This document shows, one piece after another, positions 27,206-36,075 of a stretch of 64,000 bases of DNA. Every line of letters starts with the position of its first letter. Position 1 is the first letter of the stretch. The notes under the pieces were generated by a model, which was not told where the DNA came from, did not search any database, and was given only the letters and a program-made list of their open reading frames with translations. Origin of the DNA: Ancylobacter polymorphus (GTDB lineage: Bacteria; Pseudomonadota; Alphaproteobacteria; Rhizobiales; Xanthobacteraceae); NCBI RefSeq assembly GCF_030813495.1, contig NZ_JAUSUI010000001.1, forward strand, positions 620,001 through 684,000. Reading direction: 5' to 3'. Made by a program: the position numbers and the translations under genes.

Positions 27206-29005
27206 ATGCTGCCTCCGAAGATGGCAAATGCGTTCCGCAACATTATCAGCGCGGAGACGCGTGACACGGTCAGCCGGCTGTTCATCCAGGACGGGCGGCG
27301 CCACTGGAAGGGATACGCCATCTCCTTCCTCTTCATGGGCATCATGGCCGGCACGACCTCGGGTCTCGCCTATCTCATGGGCGATGTGATCAACCGCATC
27401 TTCGTCGAGCAGAATTCCAACGCGATCTGGATTCTCTCCGGGGCTGTGGTCGCGCTGTCGGTCATCAAGGGCTTTTCCGCCTATGGGCAGGCGGTGGCGC
27501 TGGCCAAAGTTGGCAATCGGATCGTCGCCGACAACCAGAAGCGCGTGCTCGACCGCCTGCTGATGCAGGACGTGACCTATTTCTCCGGCAGCCACACCGC
27601 CGAAATCATGATGCGGTTCAACACCGGCGCGCAGGCCGCGCGCAACGTGCTGAACCTCATCATCACCAGCCTCGGACGCGACCTGCTCTCGGTCATCGGC
27701 CTTACATTGGTGATGATCATCCAGGATCCGTTCATGGCGATGATCGGCTTCGTGGTGATGCCGATCGCAATCGGTGGCGTGCGCTCGCTCATTCGCAAGG
27801 TGCAGAAGATCTTCAGTCGCGAATTCCACAGCGCGATCCAGATCATGACGGAATCGATCGACGCCTTCCAGGGCATCCGCACCATCAAATCCTTCACGCT
27901 GGAAGACGTGCAGCGCGAGCGCATTTTTGAGCGCATCGACAAGATGGAGAAGGCCTCGAACCGCATGATGCGGGCACAGTCTCAGTCCGGGCCGCTCATG
28001 GAAGCGCTCGGCGGCGTCGCCATCGGCCTCGTCGTCATGTATGCCGGCTGGGGCGTTCTGCATGGCGGGCGCACGCCGGGCGAGTTCTTCTCCGTCATCA
28101 CCGCGCTGCTGCTCTGCTACGAGCCGGCCAAACGCCTTGCCCGCCTCAACATCGATCTCACCACCCATCTCATGGGCGCGCGGATGCTGTTCGCCATCCT
28201 TGACCGACCCGCGACGGAAGCCGACGCGCCGGGCACGCCGGAACTCGCGATCAAGGGCGGAGGCGTCGTGTTCGACGAGGTGGTGTTCAGCTATCGCGAG
28301 GGCGAGCCGGTGCTGCGCGGCCTCAGTTTCGTTGCCGAACCCGGCCAGACGACCGCGCTGGTCGGCCCCTCGGGCGGCGGCAAGAGCACGGTGATGAACC
28401 TGCTGGAGCGCTTCTACGAAGTCGAATCCGGCGTCATCACCATTGACGGCCAGAACATCGACAGCGTGACGCGCCACTCGCTGCGCAAGGCCATCGGCTT
28501 TGTCAGCCAGGACGTCTTCCTGTTCACGGGCACGGTACGCGAGAACATCGCCGCCGGCCGTCCCGGCGCCACCGAGGAAGAGATCATCGCCGCCGCCCGC
28601 TCGGCGCACGCGCATGACTTCATCATGGGATTCGAAGGCGGCTATGACAGCCGCGTCGGCGAGCGCGGCACGCAGCTTTCGGGCGGCCAGCGCCAGCGCA
28701 TCGCCATTGCCCGCGCCTTCCTCAAGGACGCGCCGATTCTGCTGCTCGACGAAGCCACGGCCGCGCTCGACAGCGAATCCGAGGCCGAAGTGCAGAAGGC
28801 GCTCAACGAATTGCAGCGCAACCGGACCACGCTGGTCATCGCCCATCGCCTGCAGACAGTGATCAACGCCGACAAGATTTGCGTGATCGAGAAGGGCCGC
28901 GTGGTCGAAAGCGGCCGCCATGACGAGCTCGTGGCTAAGCGTGGACGCTACTTCACCTTCCACCAGCTGCAGTTCGCCGGGCAGCAGGAACGCCTCAGCG
29001 CCTGA
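27206..29005 (+). CDS. ABC exporter, MsbA/multidrug type (fused membrane and ATPase domains)
   Basis: A half-transporter of 599 residues. Residues about 20-320 hold six membrane helices (ABC type I exporter), and 340-599 hold the ATPase with GPSGGGKST (Walker A), FVSQDVFLFTGTVRENI (Q-loop region), LSGGQRQR (signature), ILLLDEATAALDSESE (Walker B/D-loop) and the IAHRLQT H-loop. Lipid A/phospholipid flippase (MsbA-like) is the best general reading; multidrug export is an alternative. The ATG at 27206 has an AGAGGA ribosome site, and 84 nt more of open frame upstream lack one. It is single and followed by a terminator-like hairpin and tRNA-Asn. Confidence 0.9.
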   Translation: MLPPKMANAFRNIISAETRDTVSRLFIQDGRRHWKGYAISFLFMGIMAGTTSGLAYLMGDVINRIFVEQNSNAIWILSGAVVALSVIKGFSAYGQAVALAKVGNRIVADNQKRVLDRLLMQDVTYFSGSHTAEIMMRFNTGAQAARNVLNLIITSLGRDLLSVIGLTLVMIIQDPFMAMIGFVVMPIAIGGVRSLIRKVQKIFSREFHSAIQIMTESIDAFQGIRTIKSFTLEDVQRERIFERIDKMEKASNRMMRAQSQSGPLMEALGGVAIGLVVMYAGWGVLHGGRTPGEFFSVITALLLCYEPAKRLARLNIDLTTHLMGARMLFAILDRPATEADAPGTPELAIKGGGVVFDEVVFSYREGEPVLRGLSFVAEPGQTTALVGPSGGGKSTVMNLLERFYEVESGVITIDGQNIDSVTRHSLRKAIGFVSQDVFLFTGTVRENIAAGRPGATEEEIIAAARSAHAHDFIMGFEGGYDSRVGERGTQLSGGQRQRIAIARAFLKDAPILLLDEATAALDSESEAEVQKALNELQRNRTTLVIAHRLQTVINADKICVIEKGRVVESGRHDELVAKRGRYFTFHQLQFAGQQERLSA

Positions 29006-29019
29006 GGATATCCACATGC

Positions 29020-29054
29020 TGCGGGATGGAAGGGGTTCACAAACCCATCCCGCA
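29020..29054 (+). terminator. Terminator-like hairpin after the ABC exporter gene
   Basis: TGCGGGATGG and CCATCCCGCA pair as a 10-bp stem, with GGTT/AACC able to extend it inside. It starts 14 bp after the stop codon and is followed by TTGCTATAT. Confidence 0.6.
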
Positions 29055-29095
29055 TTGCTATATCGCCGGCCTCCGAGACGCCACGGCGTCCCCGG

Positions 29096-29171
29096 TCCCT
29101 GATAGCTCAGTTGGTAGAGCGTTCGACTGTTAATCGAATGGTCGCAGGTTCGAGTCCTGCTCAGGGAGCCA
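29096..29171 (+). tRNA. tRNA-Asn (GTT), integration target of the island
   Basis: Acceptor TCCCTGA pairs with TCAGGGA. The D-arm is AGCTCAGTTGGTAGAGC, the anticodon arm TTCGACTGTTAATCGAA gives GTT, the T-arm is GCAGGTTCGAGTCCTGC, discriminator G, and CCA is encoded. Its last 14 bases are repeated with one mismatch at 53326-53339, which marks it as the attachment site of the mobile element that begins here. Confidence 0.97.
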
Positions 29172-29201
29172 CTCCCCCGTTTCCGGGGCGGCTCAGCTTT
29201 T
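29158..29201 (+). terminator. attL: tRNA-Asn 3' end plus its intrinsic terminator
   Basis: Directly at the tRNA end, GAGCC (29166-29170) pairs with GGCTC (29190-29194) and CCCC with GGGG, then AGCTTTT, a rho-independent terminator that overlaps the CCA end. The same block recurs at 53326-53366, so recombination at this site restores both the tRNA end and the terminator. Confidence 0.8.
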
Positions 29202-29372
29202 CCCAAATCAGTCTCCTACCCATTGAAATTGCTGGATAATTTGATTTCCAGCCTCCGCTCGCTGTCCCAACCGGGATCAGCCAGAGCCACCCCATCCCGC
29301 GAATTTGTTGGCCTTGTTGTTGGCCTACAGGCCGTGTTTTCGTGATTCCAGCAATCAGCAGGGATGGCGAAC

Positions 29373-30646
29373 ATGGCCTTGTCAGATGCAGCCTGCCGGA
29401 CGGCCAAGGGCTGGGAAGGCGAATACAAACTCTCCGACGGTAGCGGCCTCTATCTTTTCGTGAAGCCCAACGGCGCCCGGGTCTGGCAGCAGGCCGACAG
29501 ATTCGCGGGCAAACAGAAGAAACTCACCCATGGGCCTATCCGCTCATTTCGCTGGCCGGTGCGCGGCGGCTTCGGGACGAAGCCAAGAGGTTGTTGGCCT
29601 CGGGAGTAGACCCCGGAGCCAACAAACGAGCCAACAAGGCCGCCGTCGCGGCGTCTGTCGCAGCCGCGACGAGCACCTTCGGAGTCATTGCTACGGAGTT
29701 CATCGACAAGATGACGAAGGAAGGGCGAGCCGAGGCCACCCTCCTGAAAGCGCACTGGCTGCTGGAGGAAATCGCAGCCCCTCTTCGCAACCGCCCCATC
29801 GCCGAGATCACACCGCCGGAGATTCTTGCCGTCCTGCGGGTGGTGGAGGTCAAGGGGCACTACGAGACAGCGCGCCGCTCCCGCAGCATCACCGGTCAGG
29901 TCTTCCGTTACGCGATCGCAACCAGTCGCGCCGCACGGGATGTGACGGCCGATCTGCGAGGTGCGCTTATCGCGCCTACGACCAAGCACCGCGCCGCCAT
30001 CACCCGCCCGAAGCGGCTGGGTGAGCTTATGGCGGCCATCTATGGCTGGACGAAGGGTCAGGAGACGACGGTCGCAGGCCTGAAGCTGTTTGCCCTGCTG
30101 GCGCTCCGTCCCGGCGAACTCCGCGCCGCCACATGGGACGAGATCGACCTTGAAGCGGGAGTCTGGACCGTTCCAGCCAGCCGAACCAAGATGCGCCGAC
30201 CACACCGCACGCCCCTCCCCTTACAGGCCGTAGCCACCTTGGAAGAATTGCGCGGCGCCACCCGAAGCGGGATCAGTTCCTTCGTGTTTCCGGCGACCGC
30301 CTCGGTTAGGAAGCCGATGAGTGAGAACACTCTGAACTTCGCGCTACGCCGCCTGGATATAGGGGCGGAGGAAATGACCGCCCACGGTTTTCGGGCAGCA
30401 TTTGCCACGCTCGCCAATGAGAGCCGACGCTGGCATCCCGATGCGATTGAGCGGCAGCTCGCCCATGTTGAGGGCAATAATGTACGCCGTGCATATACCC
30501 GCGGCGAGCATTGGGACGAACGTGTGTTGATGATGCAGTGGTGGGCAGACGAGTTGGATCGGCTTCGAGAGGCGGCTATCGCGGAAGCCCGCATCCAAGC
30601 CCATCCCCAGGGCAGGCCCGCAAAGTTTCAATCAGTTCGCCAGTAA
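29373..30646 (+). pseudogene. Tyrosine-recombinase island integrase, frameshifted
   Basis: The reading MALSDAACRTAKGWEGEYKL starts a P4-type integrase with the N-terminal DUF4102 arm-binding domain. At 29532-29535 one G appears to be missing (CATGGGCC where CATGGGGCC would keep frame). The frame then continues as AYPLISLAGARRLRDEAKRL to the stop at 30646. The catalytic residues are all present: Arg in LRPGELRAATW, HGFR, the second His in QLAHVEGN and the Tyr in RRAYTRG. About 423 residues would be intact. An internal TTG at 29591 could start only the C-terminal part. Either the gene is broken, the base call is wrong, or it is read by frameshifting. The same defect occurs in the copy at 53.5 kb. 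Confidence 0.85.
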
Positions 30647-30846
30647 CGGCCGTCGACGGCGCTTCCCCTCATTGGTGGGGGAGGCTTGGGTGCGGGTATC
30701 CTGCGGCGCCTCTACCGGGCCTCTGCTAGCGGAGGTGAAAACTGTCGATCCGCCGCGCCGCTCGAAACGACCGTTCTTGAGTGGCGCCGAGAACTGTCGG
30801 TCACTCGCCGCACGTCTAGGCGCAAATTTCAGATAAGGCGCGATTC

Positions 30847-30886
30847 AGTTACCATTTTTCATGGATAGTTACGATTTTTCAGGATA
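30847..30886 (+). promoter_or_regulatory. Tandem 20-bp motif upstream of fic, possible operator
   Basis: AGTTACCATTTTTCATGGAT and AGTTACGATTTTTCAGGATA follow each other at 20-bp spacing, two helical turns, and a third looser copy (CGTTACGGTTTTTCAGGACC) lies at 30963-30982 inside the fic coding region. The surroundings are AT-rich compared with neighbours. An 11-codon open frame, ATG 30896 to TGA 30931, overlaps the fic ATG and could be a leader peptide. Binding protein unknown; AlpA or an Xre regulator are guesses. Confidence 0.45.
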
Positions 30887-30927
30887 GTTTAAGCCATGCT
30901 ATCCGCGACGCGCCAGAACGCTTTTTC

Positions 30928-32487
30928 ATGAACGACGGCACGACATACGATTTCTCAGGGCCCGTTACGGTTTTTCAGGACCGGTCACTGCCTGAAGACG
31001 CGACACCCGCCGGCTACGCCGCACTCGTCGGCGCATTGCGCCTCGCCGTGCCGTTACCGCGGACACTGTGCGCTATCGGAGCTCATCACCGTCTCTATGA
31101 ACGGGATGGCTGGCGCATATACACGCCGCGCCACGCGCCTGCGGCAGATCTTGAGGGCCACCTCACCTTCGCCCTGAAATATGAGGGGCTCGATCTTCTC
31201 GTCCTCAAGAGACTTTTTCGCGCCACGGGTCCGGCGCCAATCGAAGCGCTGGTGCGCGCAACGCCGACCGGCTCCTACGCAAGGCGCGTCTGGTTTCTGT
31301 ATGAATGGCTGCTCGGCGAGACGCTCGATCTTCCGGCGGCCGAAAAGGGAGCCTATGCCCTCGTCGTCGATCCCGACCTGCAATGGGCGGCGTCCGGAAC
31401 CACATCGCCCCGCCATCGGGTCAAAAACAACCTGCCTGGCACGCCAGCCTTCTGCCCCATGGTGTTCGCGACCGAAGCCCTGAAAGCCTTCCACGACGCG
31501 AATCTTGCCGAACGGGCACGCGCTGCTATTGCCGACGTGCCGCGTGACCTGCTCGCCCGCACCGCAGCTTTCCTGCTGCTGAAGGATTCCCGCTCCAGCT
31601 TCGCCATCGAGGGGGAGCATCCGCCGCAGGATCGTATCCAGCGCTGGGGCCGCGCAATCGGTGAGGCAGGCCGACGCTCCTTCGACCTTGACGAGCTCTT
31701 AAGGCTTCAGCGCATCGTCATCGGCGATGCGCGCTTCGTCCAGCTTGGACTACGCACGGAGGGCGGGTTCGTCGGCGAGCATGACCGCGACACCCGTATG
31801 CCACTGCCCGATCATATCAGTGCCCGGCATGAGGACCTGCATGATCTCATCGGCGGGTCGGTTGCCTTCGACCGCACGGCAGCGGAGCGCCAACTCGATC
31901 CGGTGATCGCAGCTTCCGCACTGGCCTTCGGCTTTGTCTACATCCATCCCTTCGAAGACGGGAACGGGCGCCTGCACCGCTACCTGATCCATCACGTCCT
32001 TGCTGAACGCGGGTTCAATCCGCCGGGGGTCGTTTTTCCCATCTCCGCGGCGATCCTCGATCGGATCGATGATTATCGGTGGACGCTGGAAAGTTGGTCT
32101 GCGCGCCTTCTCCCCTTCATCCAATGGGAGCCGACGTCGACCGGTAACGTCCGGGTGCTGAATGAGACGGCGGATTTCTACCGCTATTTCGATGCGACAC
32201 CTCACGCGGAATTCCTCTACGCATGCGTGGAGCGCACGATCGAGATCGACATGCCGGCCGAGACGCGCTTCCTGCGGGCGTATGACGCGTTCCGCGTCGC
32301 GATCGGACAGATTGTCGACATGCCGGATCGCACCGTCGATCTCCTCTTCCGCTTCCTGCGCCAGAATGAAGGAGTTCTCTCAAAGCGTGCCCGGGAGCAG
32401 GAGTTCCAAGAGCTGAGGGCCGAGGAGATCGAGCGGGTCGAAGGCGCCTACGCGGCGGCATTCGCCTCTGTTCGCGATGGGGAGTAG
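30928..32487 (+). CDS. Fic-domain protein (probable AMP transferase, class II self-inhibited)
   Basis: Fic proteins attach AMP or other nucleotide groups to hydroxyl side chains of target proteins. The 519-residue product has the complete motif HPFEDGNGRLHR near residue 340 and an upstream inhibitory helix of the (S/T)xxxEG type, SSFAIEGE, near residue 222, which places it in the class carrying its own N-terminal inhibitor. The first 200 residues and last 100 have no clear domain. The start MNDGTTYDFSG has no good ribosome site but overlaps the stop of an 11-codon open frame (ATGA). Position next to the integrase suggests an accessory toxin, regulator or defence-type gene; the target is unknown. 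Confidence 0.88.
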   Translation: MNDGTTYDFSGPVTVFQDRSLPEDATPAGYAALVGALRLAVPLPRTLCAIGAHHRLYERDGWRIYTPRHAPAADLEGHLTFALKYEGLDLLVLKRLFRATGPAPIEALVRATPTGSYARRVWFLYEWLLGETLDLPAAEKGAYALVVDPDLQWAASGTTSPRHRVKNNLPGTPAFCPMVFATEALKAFHDANLAERARAAIADVPRDLLARTAAFLLLKDSRSSFAIEGEHPPQDRIQRWGRAIGEAGRRSFDLDELLRLQRIVIGDARFVQLGLRTEGGFVGEHDRDTRMPLPDHISARHEDLHDLIGGSVAFDRTAAERQLDPVIAASALAFGFVYIHPFEDGNGRLHRYLIHHVLAERGFNPPGVVFPISAAILDRIDDYRWTLESWSARLLPFIQWEPTSTGNVRVLNETADFYRYFDATPHAEFLYACVERTIEIDMPAETRFLRAYDAFRVAIGQIVDMPDRTVDLLFRFLRQNEGVLSKRAREQEFQELRAEEIERVEGAYAAAFASVRDGE

Positions 32488-32597
32488 AGGCGGCCGCGCA
32501 CAGCGATCTGCCTTCAATCGATGAAAACGAGCCGCCCCTATCGGAAGCTTGGCAAGCGACAACATCGGCGCTGTTTCGCCGAATGGTCGGCCCGCTA

Positions 32598-32816
32598 TCA
32601 AAACCTATCGACTGCCGTCTCGTCCGGTGTCCGCCAACGGGGCGGATCGGCAACCCACCGGTTGATGTCGGATTCCCGCCAGCCGGCACCGTTTGTGCTG
32701 ATCTTGAGCTGGGCGGGGAAGGTCCTCTCGGCGATCTTGCGATAGATGGTCGAGCGGGACAGCCCGGTTCGGGCGAGGACGGTCTTCAGGCGGATGATAC
32801 GCTCTGGTGTGTGCAT
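32598..32816 (-). CDS. AlpA-family helix-turn-helix regulator
   Basis: A 72-residue MerR-like DNA-binding protein with the AlpA signature: RIIRLKTVLARTGLSRSTIY followed by RKIAERTFPAQLKIS and WRESDINRWV. AlpA proteins regulate excision and integrase genes of P4-like islands, so its place near a P4-type integrase fits. It is oriented with traA on the minus strand, 129 bp beyond the traA stop. Confidence 0.88.
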   Translation of the reverse strand: MHTPERIIRLKTVLARTGLSRSTIYRKIAERTFPAQLKISTNGAGWRESDINRWVADPPRWRTPDETAVDRF

Positions 32817-32945
32817 GGCGGTGCTGCCTCCTGCTGGATGCGCCTGAGGGCGACTGCTCCAGACAAGGCACGGAGCCGCCGACCGGCAAGAGGATGAACC
32901 GCGCCGGTGTATTCTGGCGGATCAGCGGCGGCACATCGGATGGGT

Positions 32946-35903
32946 CTAGAGTCCAAGACCACGGCTGCGGTCAAAGTCGATGCCGTGGCTGTGGGCCAGT
33001 TCGCGACCAAGACTGCGGCCTGTGTTGAGGCTGATGCCGAGTTCCTTCCTATGAGCGGCGAGCAAGGATTCGAGTTGCGGGTCGCGCTCCAAGCTCCGCG
33101 CCATCTCGCCCATCTGGACGCGGGTTGCCTTGTAGCCGGCGTAGTCGCCTTGCGCGTACTGGTGCTGGTGCTGCCGGTCCAGCTTCTGCCAGCGCTCGAC
33201 AAATTGACCGGCGCGGCGCTCCGGATCGGCCCGGATTTCCGTTTCAAGCTGGAGGGCACGGATGGTGCGATTGAGCTTGCCGCCGGCCGCCTCATGCACC
33301 AGCTCCGGGTTCTTCTCATAGGCCGCTTCCGCATCCTGCCAGCCATGAGGGCGTACCTCGTCGAAGGCCTTGCGGGCCTCAGAGAGTTCGCGAACCTGCT
33401 CGGGCGTCCCCTGGCCGGTCGCGTCGGCCGTAGAGAGGATCGCGTCCCACGCACGGACATGCCGGACGAGCGCACGGCTTCGCGCCCGCCGCAGCACTGC
33501 TTCCGGATCGTCGGGAGGCTCCTGGGCGAGCGGCGCGGTCTTAGCTCCCACCTCTTCGCGCAGGACTGGCGCTTCCCGTGCCGTGTCCACGGACGGCTTT
33601 AGGGTGTCGACAAGGTCGCGCAACTTCTCCGGAACGTTGCGCACCATCTCCACGACGCGCTGGCGGAAGGTGATGCCGCGCCGCTCGGCAAAGTCCTGGG
33701 TGGGATCGGACCGCTCGTAATCCGACGCCATGTCCTTGGCCCGGTCACGCGACAGGATGCGCACCAGCCGGTCCCCATCGGCGAAGTCGTCGCGGCCATA
33801 GTGCAACTCCATGCCGTCGCGGTGGCGCGAGAGCGCGACATAGCTGGAATGGGCATCCATGCCGGGCGTGGCCAGCACATGGGTGCGGTCGACCGTCATG
33901 CCCTGCGCCTTGTGGATGGTGGCGGCATAGCCATGGTCGATGCGGTCGTAGTCCTTCAAGTCGAAGGCGACGGATCGGCCATCATCAATACGCACGGACA
34001 TGGACTGCGCGCTGACCTGCTCGATGGTGCCGAGCGTGCCGTTCTTCACCCCGAGCCCGCGCTCATTCTGCAGGAACATGACACGGTCGCCGCGGGCGAA
34101 GGAGCGTTCCCCGCGCTCCACGGTGACGCGCACCTCCTCGCCGAGATCACCGGCCTCCCGCATGCGTTCGCGGGAGGCCTGGTTGAGGGCGCGCACCTCG
34201 TCATTGGTGTGGGTGAGGATGATGCGGCTGCGGTCTGGTGCGGCCTGCCTGTCGCTATCCCAGCGATCGATCAGCTCGCCACGTGCCTGCTCGCGCGTTC
34301 GCGCGGCATGGACCATGCCGCCCCTGTCATAGGCCTGGATGGCCTCGCCGATCCGGCCGGTCGCCAGATCCCGCGTGGCGTCGCGCTGCCAGTCCTCGCG
34401 CTGGCGGCGTACCTCGCTGATCTCCGCACTGCCATGACGCTCAACGAGTGAACGGAACGCGGCACCCGCCTCGATCGATTGCAACTGCTGCGGATCGCCA
34501 ACCAGCACCACCTTGGCGCCAACTTCAGCGGCATGGGAGAGCACGCGCTCCAGCTGGCGCGTGCCGACCATGCCGGCCTCGTCGATCACCAGAACATCGC
34601 GTGAGGTGAGCAGATCCCGACCCTGCCCCCAGCCATGTTCGAGGCTGGCGATCGTTCGGGACGTGATGCCCGATCCGCTCTCCAGATTCTCCGCCGCGAT
34701 GCCGGACAGCGCGACGCCGCGAACCTCCAGGCCCGCCGCCTCCCAGGCCTCGCGCGCGACACCCAGCATGGCGCTCTTCCCCGTCCCGGCATAGCCGACG
34801 ACGATGCCGAGATCGCGCGTGCCGGTGATGTGCGCCAGCGCGTCTGACTGCTCGCCGGAGAGAACAAGCCCGTGCTCCTCGGCACCCGCCAGCGCCGCGT
34901 TCCTGTCAGCATCCTTCACCACATGGCGTTCGCGCTCGGCCATCAGCTCGGCGGCCCGGTGCAGGCGCTGCTCAGCCTCGATCATCTGCCGCGTGGTGAA
35001 GCGATCTTCGCCGCGTCTATCCTTGCCCAGCTCGACGAGATCGGGAGCACGACCCATCGCGCCCATCACCTCGTTGAACTGCTCGATCCCGTCTCTGTGG
35101 CGATGCGCGAAGCGCGTCATGTCGCGCCGGGTGAAGGTCGATTGCTGCTGAGTGATGGCATCCAGTGCCATCGACGGATCGGCGATGATGCGCGCGCCAT
35201 TGCCGCGCGCGATCTCCCGATGAACCTCCGCGCGATCGGCCGCCTCGATCCCCTCCGCTTCAATGCGCTGGGCGGGCGCGCCAATCTTGCTCTGCGGCTC
35301 CAGCGCGATGCCCTGAGCCTCCAGGCTGCGATGATCAATCCGCGCGTCGATATCGAGCTCGGCCAGACGCTCATTGGCAAGCTCCGCCCAGCGTGCGCGC
35401 CAGCGCTCCACCATCTGGGTCGCATTCCATTCCCGCACCTTCGGGCCGAAACCGTCCTCGTCAACCGAGCGCATGGTGAGCATGACTTGGGCATGGGGTT
35501 TGGCCATGCCGTCCTCACCCATATCCCAATGCACATTGAGATCGGCGACCATCCCCTGATCGACGAACTCCGCCTCAACGAAGTCGCGGGCGAGCGCTAT
35601 GCCCTGCGCCTGGCTCATCTCGCATGGCAGGGCGAACTCGACTTCGCGGGCGAGTTGCGCGTCCTTGCGCAGCTCGAAGGCTTCGACATCGTTCCAGAGC
35701 CGCTCGCGGTCGTGCCACGCCTCAGTCGCTCCGTCCGGCAGCAGCACCTCGGAATGCACGACGCCGCGCTTGCCGGAGAAGTCCTGGACGCGATCGATCC
35801 GCGTATCTCGCAGCCTTGAGGCCGAGCGATAAGCGGCGGACGCCACCGCGCTGGAGCCGGCCTTGCGGCCGATGATTTTGACGTGAAGATGATAGATCGC
35901 CAT
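32946..35903 (-). CDS. traA: Ti-type conjugative relaxase TraA (MobA/MobL nuclease fused to helicase)
   Basis: TraA nicks oriT and unwinds the transferred strand. The 985-residue protein starts MAIYHLHVKIIGRKAG, as in the MOBQ family. The HUH metal site is visible in DLNVHWDMGEDGMAKPHAQV (near residues 122-141). The helicase half has Walker A VGYAGTGKSAMLG, LVIDEAGMVGTRQLE (Walker B) and further superfamily I motifs such as YAATIHKAQGMTVDR. It is divergent from traC, with the presumed oriT between them, the Ti-plasmid arrangement. Agrobacterium TraA is about 1,100 residues, so the C-terminus is somewhat shorter. Confidence 0.93.
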   Translation of the reverse strand: MAIYHLHVKIIGRKAGSSAVASAAYRSASRLRDTRIDRVQDFSGKRGVVHSEVLLPDGATEAWHDRERLWNDVEAFELRKDAQLAREVEFALPCEMSQAQGIALARDFVEAEFVDQGMVADLNVHWDMGEDGMAKPHAQVMLTMRSVDEDGFGPKVREWNATQMVERWRARWAELANERLAELDIDARIDHRSLEAQGIALEPQSKIGAPAQRIEAEGIEAADRAEVHREIARGNGARIIADPSMALDAITQQQSTFTRRDMTRFAHRHRDGIEQFNEVMGAMGRAPDLVELGKDRRGEDRFTTRQMIEAEQRLHRAAELMAERERHVVKDADRNAALAGAEEHGLVLSGEQSDALAHITGTRDLGIVVGYAGTGKSAMLGVAREAWEAAGLEVRGVALSGIAAENLESGSGITSRTIASLEHGWGQGRDLLTSRDVLVIDEAGMVGTRQLERVLSHAAEVGAKVVLVGDPQQLQSIEAGAAFRSLVERHGSAEISEVRRQREDWQRDATRDLATGRIGEAIQAYDRGGMVHAARTREQARGELIDRWDSDRQAAPDRSRIILTHTNDEVRALNQASRERMREAGDLGEEVRVTVERGERSFARGDRVMFLQNERGLGVKNGTLGTIEQVSAQSMSVRIDDGRSVAFDLKDYDRIDHGYAATIHKAQGMTVDRTHVLATPGMDAHSSYVALSRHRDGMELHYGRDDFADGDRLVRILSRDRAKDMASDYERSDPTQDFAERRGITFRQRVVEMVRNVPEKLRDLVDTLKPSVDTAREAPVLREEVGAKTAPLAQEPPDDPEAVLRRARSRALVRHVRAWDAILSTADATGQGTPEQVRELSEARKAFDEVRPHGWQDAEAAYEKNPELVHEAAGGKLNRTIRALQLETEIRADPERRAGQFVERWQKLDRQHQHQYAQGDYAGYKATRVQMGEMARSLERDPQLESLLAAHRKELGISLNTGRSLGRELAHSHGIDFDRSRGLGL

Positions 35904-35929
35904 CGCGATCCGAACATCACCACGGCGAA

Positions 35930-35966
35930 GCGAACGTCGGAACGACGTATAAGCGCGCCCTCCCTC
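35930..35966 (+). other. Candidate origin of transfer (oriT, RSF1010/Ti-type nic region)
   Basis: A short dyad ACGTCG-GAA-CGACGT (35934-35948) runs directly into ATAAGCGCGCCCTCC (35949-35963). This matches the RSF1010/Ti-plasmid nic consensus TAAGTGCGCCCT at all but one base, and sits between divergent traA and traC as in Ti plasmids. The nick would lie just 5' of CCCT by analogy. Inference from motif and position. Confidence 0.75.
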
Positions 35967-36075
35967 GAAAAAATCTCGGGAGCGACGAGCCCATCCCAGT
36001 CGGTCCCGGCAACATTACAGCCACGGAGAACGCGCTCAACTATCATCGCTCTATCGACTGCTGATGGAGAGGACG

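Noticed and set aside
27140-29206. A 688-codon minus-strand frame opposite the ABC exporter
   Set aside because: Antisense of a well-defined transporter and it would cover tRNA-Asn.
29532-29535. Classical -1 programmed frameshift in the integrase
   Set aside because: No X XXY YYZ slippery heptamer or obvious downstream stem was seen. Kept only as an open alternative because both copies share the defect.
30896-30931. Antitoxin gene for fic
   Set aside because: Only 11 codons, much shorter than known Fic antitoxins, and the inhibitory helix is inside the Fic protein. Kept as a possible leader only.
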